From the NCBI RefSeq assembly GCF_018919145.1, contig NZ_JAHLQJ010000002.1, positions 124,001 through 188,000 of the forward strand: a DNA stretch of 64,000 bases, given 5' to 3'. Below the pieces are notes generated by a model. The model was given only the letters and a program-made list of their open reading frames with translations. It was not told the DNA's origin and searched no databases. Made by a program: the position numbers and the translations under genes. The stretch comes from Paenibacillus brevis (GTDB taxonomy: Bacteria > Bacillota > Bacilli > Paenibacillales > Paenibacillaceae). Positions 54,501 to 62,508 of this stretch are shown in pieces (position 1 is the first letter of the stretch; each line of letters opens with the position of its first letter).

Positions 54501-55007
54501 TTAAAACTTTCTCTTCTTCGGAGATAGCATCACACCTGCACCAATTGCGATTAATGCAATCGCGAGCAAAGGCTGGCCGAGAATGGTCTTGTTGTAGAGA
54601 GAGCCCAGGGAGAAGACGGCGAAGAACAATACCGATAATCCGCCAAGGATGTTGATCGGAATGAGCAGCCATTTATTCCGATTTCCGAACCAGTAAAATT
54701 CAAACAGGCCGACGGCAGGAGCAAGAAGGAAACCCGGCCATAAATATTGCCAGCTGTCAAACAGCGTGGCAATCTGGCAGACGACGCCGACGGTAAACAG
54801 TATTCCCCCGGGAATGAGCAGTCCGGTTGTTCTATGGTTGCTTAGCGAGAAGTACAGCCAGTGGAAGAACAAGCCTAGCGGAATAATGAACATCGTAGCC
54901 CAGAAGGTGCCGAATAAGGTTCCGGCATCGATGGCCTCTTTGCGGAAAAAGAATAGATAGATCCCCAGTAAAATCAATACCGGGCCAAGCCAATTTTTAC
55001 GGTGCAT
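54501..55007 (-). CDS. Five-helix membrane protein, LiaF/LiaI-like N-terminus
   Basis: 168 residues from ATG at 55007, since AAGGAG is seven bases upstream (the ATG at 55013 is too close). Five hydrophobic helices in LiaI-like arrangement (WLGPVLILLGIYLFF, GTLFGTFWATMFIIPLGLFF, GLLIPGGILFTVGVVCQ), ending in the basic tail SPKKRKF. Such proteins often belong to envelope stress systems, but no partner kinase is adjacent, so this is inference. Confidence 0.75.
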   Translation of the reverse strand: MHRKNWLGPVLILLGIYLFFFRKEAIDAGTLFGTFWATMFIIPLGLFFHWLYFSLSNHRTTGLLIPGGILFTVGVVCQIATLFDSWQYLWPGFLLAPAVGLFEFYWFGNRNKWLLIPINILGGLSVLFFAVFSLGSLYNKTILGQPLLAIALIAIGAGVMLSPKKRKF

Positions 55008-55201
55008 GCACATACTCCTTCACTTATGTAATGGATATAATACAGATTACTATATTCGAAGCCCCGATGCTTCCGTCTCCAGGGTAGATGATCGCTGGAC
55101 TTTAGTCTAGGATTTGGGTGTAATTTACAGATAGATTACTTCCGGCCAGGAGCTAATGACACCGGTCAAAATTTACCCATTCCATCGCAGAGAAGTTCAG
55201 G

Positions 55202-55233
55202 TATAATTAGAGTGTGATATTTTTAACACTCTA
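55202..55233 (+). promoter_or_regulatory. Probable -10 followed by an inverted repeat
   Basis: TATAAT (55202-55207) abuts TAGAGTGT-N10-ACACTCTA (55208-55233), an 8-bp perfect inverted repeat at the expected start of transcription, about 28 bp before the TTG start of the prenyltransferase. It may be an operator. Confidence 0.5.
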
Positions 55234-55260
55234 TATTATGAAACGGGAGATGAACTCAGC

Positions 55261-56184
55261 TTGAATACATGGACAAACTTCAAGAAAGCATCCCGATTCC
55301 GGGTCATTCCGGTCATGCTGGTTCCTGTCTTTCTTGGCGCCCTTGGCGCTTTTATGTGGAAAGGAGAGTTCCACCCCTGGCTGTTCGTACTTACTCTGAT
55401 CGGTTCAGCCTCGGCGCACCTATTCTCCAATATGATCAATGACCTGTGGGACTACCGCAGCGGAGCAGATACTTTGGCCCAGGAGACGACAGATGCCATC
55501 TCGACCAATTCAGGTTATTTGGCAGGCGGCAAAATGAGTGAGCGAACCTTTGCCCAGTTAGCTTGGTCCCTGTTCGGACTGGGGATCCTGAGCGGTGTCA
55601 TACTCAGCCTCTTCAGCGGTTGGCTCGTCATGGCATTCGCTATTCTCGGAGGGCTGATCGCTTATTATTATGTTGCACCGCCGATCCGGTTCGGCTACCG
55701 GGGCAAGGGATACGGCGAGGTGGCAATCCTGCTGTCCTTCGGAGTGCTGCCTGTCCTCGGCTCCTATTATGTGCAGACCGGGAGCTTAAGCTGGGAGGCG
55801 GCGTTATTATCGATGCCCGTCGGGTTGCTTACCACCCTGCTCTTATTTAACCATCATTTTCTGCATTGGCAAGCGGATAAGCAGGCAGGGAAGAATACGC
55901 TGGTTGTCGTGTGGGGAGAACAGCGGGCCCTGCGCTTCTCGAAATGGCTGCTCTTCCTCGCCTATGGCTTTCTGATCCTATGTGCCGTGATCGGTTTGGT
56001 TCCGTTATATGCGCTGCTGGCGCTGTTGACGGCGATTCCGCTTTACCGCATTTACGGACGGCTCGGGGCGCATAATCCGTCTTCGGCTTATCTGCCGCTG
56101 ATGGGAGCCTCCCTGCAGGCTTCGATCCGCTGCGGGCTTATCATGATGGCAGCATTGCTGGTTCAAGGCTTGATCCAACTGTAG
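55261..56184 (+). CDS. UbiA-family prenyltransferase, MenA-like, copy 2
   Basis: 307 residues from TTG at 55261 (CGGGAGATG upstream; the ATG at 55251 is out of frame). About eight helices. The first Asp motif is NMINDLWDYRSGAD, the second HWQADKQAGKNTLVVVWG, which is closer to standard bacterial MenA than that of copy 1. This copy is therefore the better MenA candidate. It has its own promoter. Confidence 0.88.
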   Translation: MNTWTNFKKASRFRVIPVMLVPVFLGALGAFMWKGEFHPWLFVLTLIGSASAHLFSNMINDLWDYRSGADTLAQETTDAISTNSGYLAGGKMSERTFAQLAWSLFGLGILSGVILSLFSGWLVMAFAILGGLIAYYYVAPPIRFGYRGKGYGEVAILLSFGVLPVLGSYYVQTGSLSWEAALLSMPVGLLTTLLLFNHHFLHWQADKQAGKNTLVVVWGEQRALRFSKWLLFLAYGFLILCAVIGLVPLYALLALLTAIPLYRIYGRLGAHNPSSAYLPLMGASLQASIRCGLIMMAALLVQGLIQL

Positions 56185-56242
56185 CTTGACGCATCTTGTA
56201 TAAAAGGGCGGGACAGAATACCAATTAGGAGGATTATCATAC

Positions 56243-56971
56243 ATGGAACAGGTAAAAGTCTTCGGCGATTTTCATACGATCCTAAATGAGGGACAAGTCT
56301 GGAAAATGGGCGGTTTTCCGCTTCCGGACGGGAGCTTCTGGGAGTACCGCGAGCCGGAAGCAGTCGTTATTGTACGCAACGGCATCCTGTATGTGCGGGC
56401 ACCATTGAGCCGCCAGCATCATCAGGTGCAAATTCTGGACAATGCCAAGCATATGTATTATTCGAATGAAGAGGTCGTCATTCCCGAGGAGGGCGAGGTC
56501 AGCTTCGAGCTTCAAATCCGAGCCCGGACGCAAAATACCGCACCGGGAGATCTATATGACGGCTATGTATCGCTGAATCTGCTTGATTTTTCAACCGGAG
56601 CTGCATTGGACTTCTTCGCAGGCAATGATAAATACGCCAGTGTCTATGCCGTGCTTCAATTCCCGGGAGTGACTGTACCGGATACCGGCAAGACCAAATA
56701 CTTCTGTGTGTTCAAAGAAGATACGGACTTTAAGCCGCGCGAATTCAATACGTACAAAATTACGTACAACCGCGCAATAGATGAGGTTATTTTCTATGTT
56801 AACGGTCAGGAGGTTCGTCGGGAGAGCGGCGTGCCCATCAAGTTCAATCGCTTCACCATTGCCCTCGGCATCATGACGGAGAAGGATATTTCGCCGGAGG
56901 GCAGTGTTTCCGTTCATGGCCAGGTGGTTACTGCTGAATGGTCGCCGGTGACGGTAACGATTAAAGAGTAG
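56243..56971 (+). CDS. DUF6081-like protein of unknown function
   Basis: 242 residues, no signal peptide. The sequence is beta-rich with lectin-like or concanavalin-like character (EEGEVSFELQIRARTQN, FNTYKITYNRAIDEVIFYVNGQEV). I recall the DUF6081 family for such proteins, but no function is known. GGAGG lies ten bases before the ATG. It follows the prenyltransferase by 58 bp, perhaps in the same transcript. Confidence 0.7.
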   Translation: MEQVKVFGDFHTILNEGQVWKMGGFPLPDGSFWEYREPEAVVIVRNGILYVRAPLSRQHHQVQILDNAKHMYYSNEEVVIPEEGEVSFELQIRARTQNTAPGDLYDGYVSLNLLDFSTGAALDFFAGNDKYASVYAVLQFPGVTVPDTGKTKYFCVFKEDTDFKPREFNTYKITYNRAIDEVIFYVNGQEVRRESGVPIKFNRFTIALGIMTEKDISPEGSVSVHGQVVTAEWSPVTVTIKE

Positions 56972-57080
56972 GAAGCACAGCTTGGAGCTTCGCCCTCGTT
57001 CTCAAGACTGGCGCATAAAATCTTTCCGTCTGTCACAGCCTATTGCTTGAATACAGATATTCATGGCAGGAGGGTGCAAA

Positions 57081-57263
57081 ATGGGAAAGCGTGATAAGCA
57101 GAGCCGCCGGGACGGAAATGGCAGCAGTAACGGACAGAATGCCCCGTCTGGAAATGGCGGAGAGGGCCGGGCTGGCCGGTTAAGCCAGATCAAAAATCAT
57201 AAAGGACCCGGCGATGAGGCTCTCAATGAGTTCATCTCCGGCGAGGATCTTTATGATCACTAG
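57081..57263 (+). CDS. Small hydrophilic protein
   Basis: 60 residues from ATG at 57081, with GGAGGGTG five bases upstream, which favours this start over the ATG at 57063. Composition is Gly/Asn/Ser/Lys-rich (SSNGQNAPSGNGGEG), then LSQIKNHKGPGDEALNEF. Likely disordered. A strong inverted repeat follows. Function unknown; spore-associated small proteins often look like this, which is only a suggestion. Confidence 0.6.
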   Translation: MGKRDKQSRRDGNGSSNGQNAPSGNGGEGRAGRLSQIKNHKGPGDEALNEFISGEDLYDH

Positions 57264-57275
57264 CTTGCATTGGCG

Positions 57276-57327
57276 GATCAACACGAAGGGCTGCTCCTAT
57301 CTAATAGGGCAGCCCTTCGTGTTGATC
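57276..57327. terminator. Perfect 19-bp inverted repeat between convergent small genes
   Basis: GATCAACACGAAGGGCTGC (57276-57294) and its exact complement (57309-57327) around a 14-base loop. It lies between the 60-residue protein and the DUF4023 gene; no T tract on the plus strand. Confidence 0.75.
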
Positions 57328-57364
57328 GGTATCGGTAAGCGAAGCAAAAGTAGACCGAAAAATG

Positions 57365-57493
57365 TTACTTTTTGGTTCCATGCTGCTTATTCGGCAATTG
57401 GCTGGAAGGGGTGCCTTTCCCATGCTTGCGGTTCTTGGCGTCCTTGTCCTGCTTATCGTGCACCTTCTCCACGAATTCATGCAGATTGTCCAT
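57365..57493 (-). CDS. DUF4023-type small protein
   Basis: 42 residues, too short for most gene finders. Starts MDNLHEFVEKVHDKQ and ends LPNKQHGTKK, which I recognise as the DUF4023 pattern of Bacillales (hydrophilic, conserved HEFVEK and LPNKxH). AAGGAGG lies about ten bases upstream of the ATG. Function unknown. Confidence 0.75.
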   Translation of the reverse strand: MDNLHEFVEKVHDKQDKDAKNRKHGKGTPSSQLPNKQHGTKK

Positions 57494-57597
57494 TATCCAG
57501 GCTTCCTCCTTATCGGCGAGTTGAGTCGTTCTTAAGAATACACCCATTACTATGCGTAGGTGCATATCAATTCATGCGAAATAAATGCTTGTACATC

Positions 57598-57650
57598 AAA
57601 ATCCTTCCCCGAGAAGCAGTGACAGCTGCTTGCTCCCGGAGGGATTTTTT
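57598..57650 (+). terminator. Orphan terminator-like hairpin
   Basis: AAAATCCTTCCCCGAGAAGCAG pairs imperfectly with CTGCTTGCTCCCGG-AGGGATTTT, followed by TTTTTT on the plus strand. No plus-strand gene precedes it (57264-57597 holds only the inverted repeat and the minus-strand DUF4023 gene), so it may end an unannotated small RNA or protect the katA promoter. Confidence 0.65.
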
Positions 57651-57763
57651 GCGTTCGTCGCAAATGAGAATGAATACCAAGGTTAATCGCGCAATCCTTC
57701 ACCTTTCCCTCATGCAAGCTTCATGAAGCAGGCTGGCAGAGGATGCTACAATAAAAACATAAT

Positions 57764-57785
57764 TTAGACCAAGTCTAAGTATAAT
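57764..57785 (+). promoter_or_regulatory. katA promoter with PerR-like operator
   Basis: TTAGACCAAGTCTAA (57764-57778) is a 6-3-6 inverted repeat, matching the layout and outer bases of the PerR box TTATAATNATTATAA. TATAAT at 57780-57785 is the likely -10, so the site lies in the spacer. Confidence 0.55.
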
Positions 57786-57808
57786 GATAACCGGAGGGTG
57801 ATGAATAG

Positions 57809-59272
57809 ATGAATAACAGAATGACCACAAACCAAGGAGCACCAGTAGGAGATAATCAGAATTCCCGGACAGCGGGACAAGGAGGCCCGACTCTGCTGGA
57901 GGATTATCATCTGCTGGAGAAGCTGGCCCACTTTGACCGCGAGCGGATTCCCGAGCGGGTTGTGCATGCTCGCGGAGCAGGAGCGCATGGGGTGTTCGTG
58001 ACCGAGCGCAGTATGTCCGAGTTCACAAAAGCGCAGTTCCTGCAGGAAGCAGGGCGTGAGACGCCGGTACTTGTCCGCTTCTCGACGGTAATCCACGGGC
58101 AGGGTTCCCCGGAGACGGCCCGGGATCCTCGCGGCTTTGCTGTTAAGTTTTACACTGAGGAAGGCAACTATGATCTCGTAGGCAATCATTTGCCCGTCTT
58201 CTTTATTCGGGACGCGATCAAATTCCCTGACATGGTGCATTCGCTTAAGCCTTCCCCCGACACGAACATTCAGGACCCGGCGCGGTATTGGGACTTCATG
58301 ACCCTGAGCCCCGAGTCGACGCATATGATGACCTGGCTGCTGTCGAACAACGGAACACCGGCGAATTACCGACAAATGGATGGGTTTGGTGTGCATGCCT
58401 TCAAGTGGATTAATGCGGAAGGTAAGACCGTCTATGTAAAATACACCTGGAAATCCAAGCAGGGGGTTCGCAATCTAACTGCGGATGAGGTCCGCGAGGT
58501 TCAAGGCGGCGATTTCAACCACGCAACGCGTGATTTATACGACCACATCGCACAGGGTGATTTTCCGCAGTGGGAACTGAATGTACAGCTGCTGCCTGTG
58601 GACGACCTGGATCTGTGGAGCTTTGATCCGCTTGATCCAACGAAGGTGTGGCCGGAGAGCCATTATCCGCTTATCCCTGTGGGGACGATGACGTTGAACC
58701 GAAACCCGGACAATTTTTACGCGGAGGTAGAGCAGGCGGCATTTTCTCCAAGTGTACTGGTGCCGGGCATCGAGCCATCCGAAGACAAAATGCTGCAGGG
58801 CCGCCTGTTCTCCTATCCGGATACACAACGATATCGCCTGGGAGCCAACTATTTGCAGATCCCTGTCAATTGCCCTTACGCACCGGTTCGTAATCACCAA
58901 CGGGACGGCTTGATGAATGTGAAGCAGGATCCTTCGCCGGTGAACTACGAGCCTAACAGTCTGGAGAGCAGCCCGAAGGAGGACCCAAGCTATAACGACA
59001 GCGTAGTTCCGGTAGACGGAATGATCGGCAGAGCGAAGATCGCGAAGACCGATGATTTTACCCAGGCCGGCGAGCTCTATCGGGGCTTTACCGAAGAGGA
59101 GCGCAACCATCTGATTGCGAACATGATCAATGATCTGAAGCAAACCAATGAACAGATTCAGCTTCGTGCCATCTGCAATTTCTTCCGTGCCGATACCGAA
59201 TACGGTATGCGGCTCGCCCAAGGGCTTGGCGTGGACATTTCCTCCTTCACTCGGCTGCCGTCCCAGCCCTAA
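57809..59272 (+). CDS. katA: Monofunctional heme catalase
   Basis: 487 residues, the length of small-subunit clade 3 catalases. Catalytic His in ERVVHARGAGAHGVF, the heme-contact stretch RFSTVIHGQGSPETARDPRGFAVKF in pieces, Asn in GNHLPVFFIRD, and the heme-ligand Tyr in LFSYPDTQRYRLG. It decomposes H2O2. GGAGGGTG precedes the ATG. A PerR-like box overlaps the promoter, as expected for peroxide induction, and a terminator follows, so it is monocistronic. Confidence 0.96.
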   Translation: MNNRMTTNQGAPVGDNQNSRTAGQGGPTLLEDYHLLEKLAHFDRERIPERVVHARGAGAHGVFVTERSMSEFTKAQFLQEAGRETPVLVRFSTVIHGQGSPETARDPRGFAVKFYTEEGNYDLVGNHLPVFFIRDAIKFPDMVHSLKPSPDTNIQDPARYWDFMTLSPESTHMMTWLLSNNGTPANYRQMDGFGVHAFKWINAEGKTVYVKYTWKSKQGVRNLTADEVREVQGGDFNHATRDLYDHIAQGDFPQWELNVQLLPVDDLDLWSFDPLDPTKVWPESHYPLIPVGTMTLNRNPDNFYAEVEQAAFSPSVLVPGIEPSEDKMLQGRLFSYPDTQRYRLGANYLQIPVNCPYAPVRNHQRDGLMNVKQDPSPVNYEPNSLESSPKEDPSYNDSVVPVDGMIGRAKIAKTDDFTQAGELYRGFTEEERNHLIANMINDLKQTNEQIQLRAICNFFRADTEYGMRLAQGLGVDISSFTRLPSQP

Positions 59273-59283
59273 TACCATCATCG

Positions 59284-59320
59284 AAAGAACCGGTCTTTCC
59301 AGGAGCCGGTTCTTTTTTTT
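59284..59320 (+). terminator. Terminator after katA
   Basis: AAAGAACCGG pairs with CCGGTTCTTT around a 12-base loop, then eight T. Confidence 0.9.
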
Positions 59321-59423
59321 GTTCGTAATGTGATAGGAGTCCGTGCTTTTTTACCGTTATTCCTTCATAATTAGAGATTAGATAATTATGGAAACTCACT
59401 CATAGTGGAAAGGGTGGAGATGA

Positions 59424-60227
59424 ATGACTTATCGGTTCGACGGTAAAAGCTCGGAGCCTGTCATCAGGATCCGCGATTTGCGGATGAAGTTCGGAGATCG
59501 ATACGTGCTGAACGGCATTGATTTTGATGCGTATCCCGGACAAATTATAGGCTATATCGGACCTAATGGGGCCGGCAAAAGCACCACGGTAAAGATCATG
59601 CTCGGACTGGTGGAAGGCTATCAGGGAGAAGTACGGGTATACGGGGCAAATCCCGTTGACGGCGATACAGAGTACAAACGACGCATCGGCTATGTGCCGG
59701 AGACCGCAGATATTTACGATACGCTGACCGCCCGCGAATATTTGACGTTTATCGGCGAGCTTTACGGCCTGTCCATGGAGACTGCCGAAAGCAAGGCGCG
59801 GCGCATGATGGATCAACTTGGGCTCAAAGATGCAGCGAATGCCAGGCTTTCTACCTTTTCCAAAGGGATGAAGCAGAAGGTGCTGATCATTTCGAGCCTG
59901 CTGCATAATCCGGATATTCTGTTCCTGGACGAGCCGCTTAGCGGGCTTGATGCGAACAGCGTGATGGTCGTCAAAGAGCTGCTGGCCCTGCTGGCTGCAC
60001 AAGGGAAAACGATCTTCTATTCCTCGCATATTATGGACGTTGTCGAGAAGATCAGTCATCGAATCATTTTGCTGGACGACGGGAGAATCGCAGCTGACGG
60101 AAGCTTTGAAGAGCTGAAAGGCCAGAATTTGCAGGGCTCGCTAGAGCAGATTTTCAATCAGATTACGGGATTTAATGAGCACCATGAGATCGCCGAACGA
60201 TTCGTATCGATTGTGCAAGAGGTGTAG
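59424..60227 (+). CDS. ABC transporter ATP-binding protein
   Basis: 267 residues. Walker A GPNGAGKST, signature STFSKGMKQK (variant of LSGGQ), Walker B ILFLDEP and switch His in SSHIMDVVE. The start has GGTGGAG six bases upstream. It is followed four bases later by the membrane partner. The pair recalls B. subtilis YthP/YthQ, which also lie near cytochrome bd-like genes; substrate unknown. Confidence 0.92.
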   Translation: MTYRFDGKSSEPVIRIRDLRMKFGDRYVLNGIDFDAYPGQIIGYIGPNGAGKSTTVKIMLGLVEGYQGEVRVYGANPVDGDTEYKRRIGYVPETADIYDTLTAREYLTFIGELYGLSMETAESKARRMMDQLGLKDAANARLSTFSKGMKQKVLIISSLLHNPDILFLDEPLSGLDANSVMVVKELLALLAAQGKTIFYSSHIMDVVEKISHRIILLDDGRIAADGSFEELKGQNLQGSLEQIFNQITGFNEHHEIAERFVSIVQEV

Positions 60228-60230
60228 CAA

Positions 60231-61916
60231 ATGAAGGAAATGAAATTTTTGCAGATTCTGGATCGATTTAAGAGCTTGCTGGAGAAGCAAGGCATCGATT
60301 ATCCCGTGATGCGGCGCATTTTGCAGACCAAGCTGCTGATGGACGGGAGAAGGGCCCCGACCATTGTCGGCAAGTCCGGGAGAAACCGCCAGGGCCGTCA
60401 TGTCCGCGATGCCGATCATGATAAGAATCAGTTCTTTGGCTCGTTGTGGCTCTATTTGCTCTTTGGAGGATTTACCTCCCTATTTGTTCTGAACGGCGAC
60501 AATTATATTTTTCAGATGAGCCTTGTGTTCGGAATTTTGATGTTTATGATTATGACCTCGCTTATCTCGGATTTTTCTTCGGTGCTGCTGGATATCCGGG
60601 ACCGAAGCATTTTACAAACCAAACCCGTGAACCGTAGAACGATCGCGATGGCGAAGGCCTTGCATATTTTCTACTATTTGTTTTTTCTAACAGGTGCGCT
60701 GGCCGTCATTCCTCTCGGTGTTGGACTATTCCGTCACGGAGTAGGCTTCTTTCTGATCTTTGCGGTGGAGCTTGTGCTGATGGATCTGTTGATCATTGCG
60801 CTGACCGCGATGCTGTATCTGCTTGTGCTTCGTCTGCTTGACGGCGAACGGCTGAAGGATCTGATCAATTACGTGCAGATCGGGCTTACGATCGGGATCG
60901 CTCTGGGGTATCAGTTGTTAATCCGGGCATTTGAGTTCATAGATCTGCAAGCGGTAATTCAATTTAAGTGGTGGCATTATCTGATTCCCCCGGTTTGGTT
61001 CGGAGCACCTTACCAGATGCTTCTTCAAGGAGATTACCGCACGGAGATAGCAGCAGCTTCAGGCCTTGCCCTGCTGGTCCCTGCTGTTGCCGGGATTATC
61101 TATGTCTTGCTGATGCCATCCCTGGAGAAGAACCTGCAGAAGCTGGCTGGCCCGGGTGCCAGTCAAAGAGAGGGAGCAGGAAGATGGGTGAACAGACTCG
61201 CCCGGATGCTATGTCCGGAAGGGCAAGAGAGGGCTTTCTTCCGTTTTGCCTGGAGGATGATGGGCAGCGAGCGTGAGTTCAAGCTGAAGGTATACCCTAA
61301 TCTCGGCTTTTCGCTGATCTTTCCGCCGATAATGTTGTTTGCGATGGGGATGCAGGATGGATGGGCGAGCCTGCGGGGGACGCAGCTTCATCTCTTCATC
61401 TATGGCTGTGCCTTGTTAATGCCGAGCCTGGTCTGGATGCTGAGGTATTCAAGCAACTATAAGGCTTCATGGATATATCGCACGGCACCGGTGAGCAGCC
61501 GCATCCCGATTCAGCGAGGAACGCTGGCCGCCGCGGTCGTACGGCTGTTGTTGCCGGTCTATGCGCTTGAAGCCGCATGCTTCATGGTGCTCTTCGGTGC
61601 AGGGATCATTCCTGATCTGCTCGCGGCAGGGCTTGGGCTCCTGGCCTACGCCGTGATCTGCTTCTTAGTTGTGAACAACAAGAGCACCTATCCGTTTTCG
61701 GAAAGGTTTGAAGCAGCGCAATCGGGTGTAAGCTTAAAGATGATAGGCCTGATGCTGATGCTTGCGGTATTTGGCCTGTTCCATTATATCGCCGCCCAGT
61801 TCAGCTTCGGCCTATTGATTTATATTGCGGTATTGCTCGCAGCCAACTGGTTCTTGTGGTTGCGGGGATTCGGCGGTCCAAAGCTGACGGGACAAGCGGA
61901 CGGAGGTCAAGCATGA
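60231..61916 (+). CDS. ABC transporter permease of unknown substrate
   Basis: 561 residues. A basic soluble N-terminus of about 70 residues precedes some ten helices, with a central soluble loop (~residues 295-345, EKNLQKLAGPGASQ). AGAGGTG precedes the ATG. It ends in an ATGA overlap with the YgbA-like gene. YthQ-type long exporter permease is the closest recollection. Substrate unknown. Confidence 0.85.
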   Translation: MKEMKFLQILDRFKSLLEKQGIDYPVMRRILQTKLLMDGRRAPTIVGKSGRNRQGRHVRDADHDKNQFFGSLWLYLLFGGFTSLFVLNGDNYIFQMSLVFGILMFMIMTSLISDFSSVLLDIRDRSILQTKPVNRRTIAMAKALHIFYYLFFLTGALAVIPLGVGLFRHGVGFFLIFAVELVLMDLLIIALTAMLYLLVLRLLDGERLKDLINYVQIGLTIGIALGYQLLIRAFEFIDLQAVIQFKWWHYLIPPVWFGAPYQMLLQGDYRTEIAAASGLALLVPAVAGIIYVLLMPSLEKNLQKLAGPGASQREGAGRWVNRLARMLCPEGQERAFFRFAWRMMGSEREFKLKVYPNLGFSLIFPPIMLFAMGMQDGWASLRGTQLHLFIYGCALLMPSLVWMLRYSSNYKASWIYRTAPVSSRIPIQRGTLAAAVVRLLLPVYALEAACFMVLFGAGIIPDLLAAGLGLLAYAVICFLVVNNKSTYPFSERFEAAQSGVSLKMIGLMLMLAVFGLFHYIAAQFSFGLLIYIAVLLAANWFLWLRGFGGPKLTGQADGGQA

Positions 61917-62293
61917 ATGTGACAGAACAGCGGGGGGCCAGCCGGACGGGAGAACGGCACAAAGAAATCGATGGTCCGAGAATCCGGCGGGAGAAGACGA
62001 CCGTCAAGCGCATGATTTCCATGTATTGCAAAATCAAGCATCCAGCAGCGAGCATGGACAATGAGCTATGCCCAGAGTGCCGGAAACTGTCCGACTATGC
62101 CTCGAACCGGCTGACTTACTGCCGGTTCGGGGAGGACAAGTCCTCCTGCCGTTATTGCGAAGTACATTGCTATGCTCCCGATTATCAGCAGCGCATCCGC
62201 GAGGTGATGCGCTTTACTGGCATGCGGATGCTATGGAGACATCCCTGGTTGACCCTTCGGCATATGACAGATGAACGGCAAAGCAGGAAATGA
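61913..62293 (+). CDS. YgbA-like (nitrous oxide-stimulated promoter) family protein
   Basis: 126 residues from ATG at 61913, overlapping the previous stop by four bases; the frame is open further upstream without an RBS. The family pattern is clear: KRMISMYCKIKH, LCPECRKLSDYASNRL, YCRFGEDKSSCRYCEVHCY, then MRFTGMRMLWRHPWLTL. Seven cysteines in that region suggest a zinc or iron-sulfur site. The E. coli homologue YgbA is under NsrR control and is nitric oxide-linked. It lies just before cydAB, which encodes an NO-tolerant oxidase. Confidence 0.85.
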   Translation: MNVTEQRGASRTGERHKEIDGPRIRREKTTVKRMISMYCKIKHPAASMDNELCPECRKLSDYASNRLTYCRFGEDKSSCRYCEVHCYAPDYQQRIREVMRFTGMRMLWRHPWLTLRHMTDERQSRK

Positions 62294-62386
62294 ATTTATA
62301 GAAGCCTTATGGTCACAAATCTTTCAAAGATGGAGCGTTTGGAGAAAACCGCGGCAGATCAAGGGATTCCCTCTGGCGTTCACGAA

Positions 62387-62402
62387 TGTGACATTTGTCA
62401 TG
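62387..62402 (+). promoter_or_regulatory. Rex-like site 1 (weak)
   Basis: TGTGA-CATTTG-TCATG; left half perfect, right half 3 of 5 to the Rex consensus TGTGA-N6-TCACA. It directly adjoins site 2. Confidence 0.5.
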
Positions 62403-62416
62403 TGATTCTTGTCACA
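62401..62416 (+). promoter_or_regulatory. Rex-like site 2 (strong)
   Basis: TGTGA-TTCTTG-TCACA matches the Rex consensus TTGTGA-N6-TCACAA at all inner positions. Rex represses respiratory genes when NADH is low. Confidence 0.8.
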
Positions 62417-62452
62417 AAATTATTACTTTTAAGCCGTTCATTTTCATTTTGC

Positions 62453-62468
62453 CGTGATAGAATTCACA
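62453..62468 (+). promoter_or_regulatory. Rex-like site 3 on the cydA -10
   Basis: CGTGA-TAGAAT-TCACA; one mismatch to the inner consensus. The spacer TAGAAT (62458-62463) is the likely -10 of cydA, so bound Rex would block polymerase. Confidence 0.7.
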
Positions 62469-62508
62469 TTAGTTAAGAATTAATATCGAGAGAAGAAAGA
62501 GGGAGTAA

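Noticed and set aside
58535..59281. Long minus-strand open frame inside katA
   Set aside because: Antisense to a clear catalase gene, no RBS and no recognisable domain.
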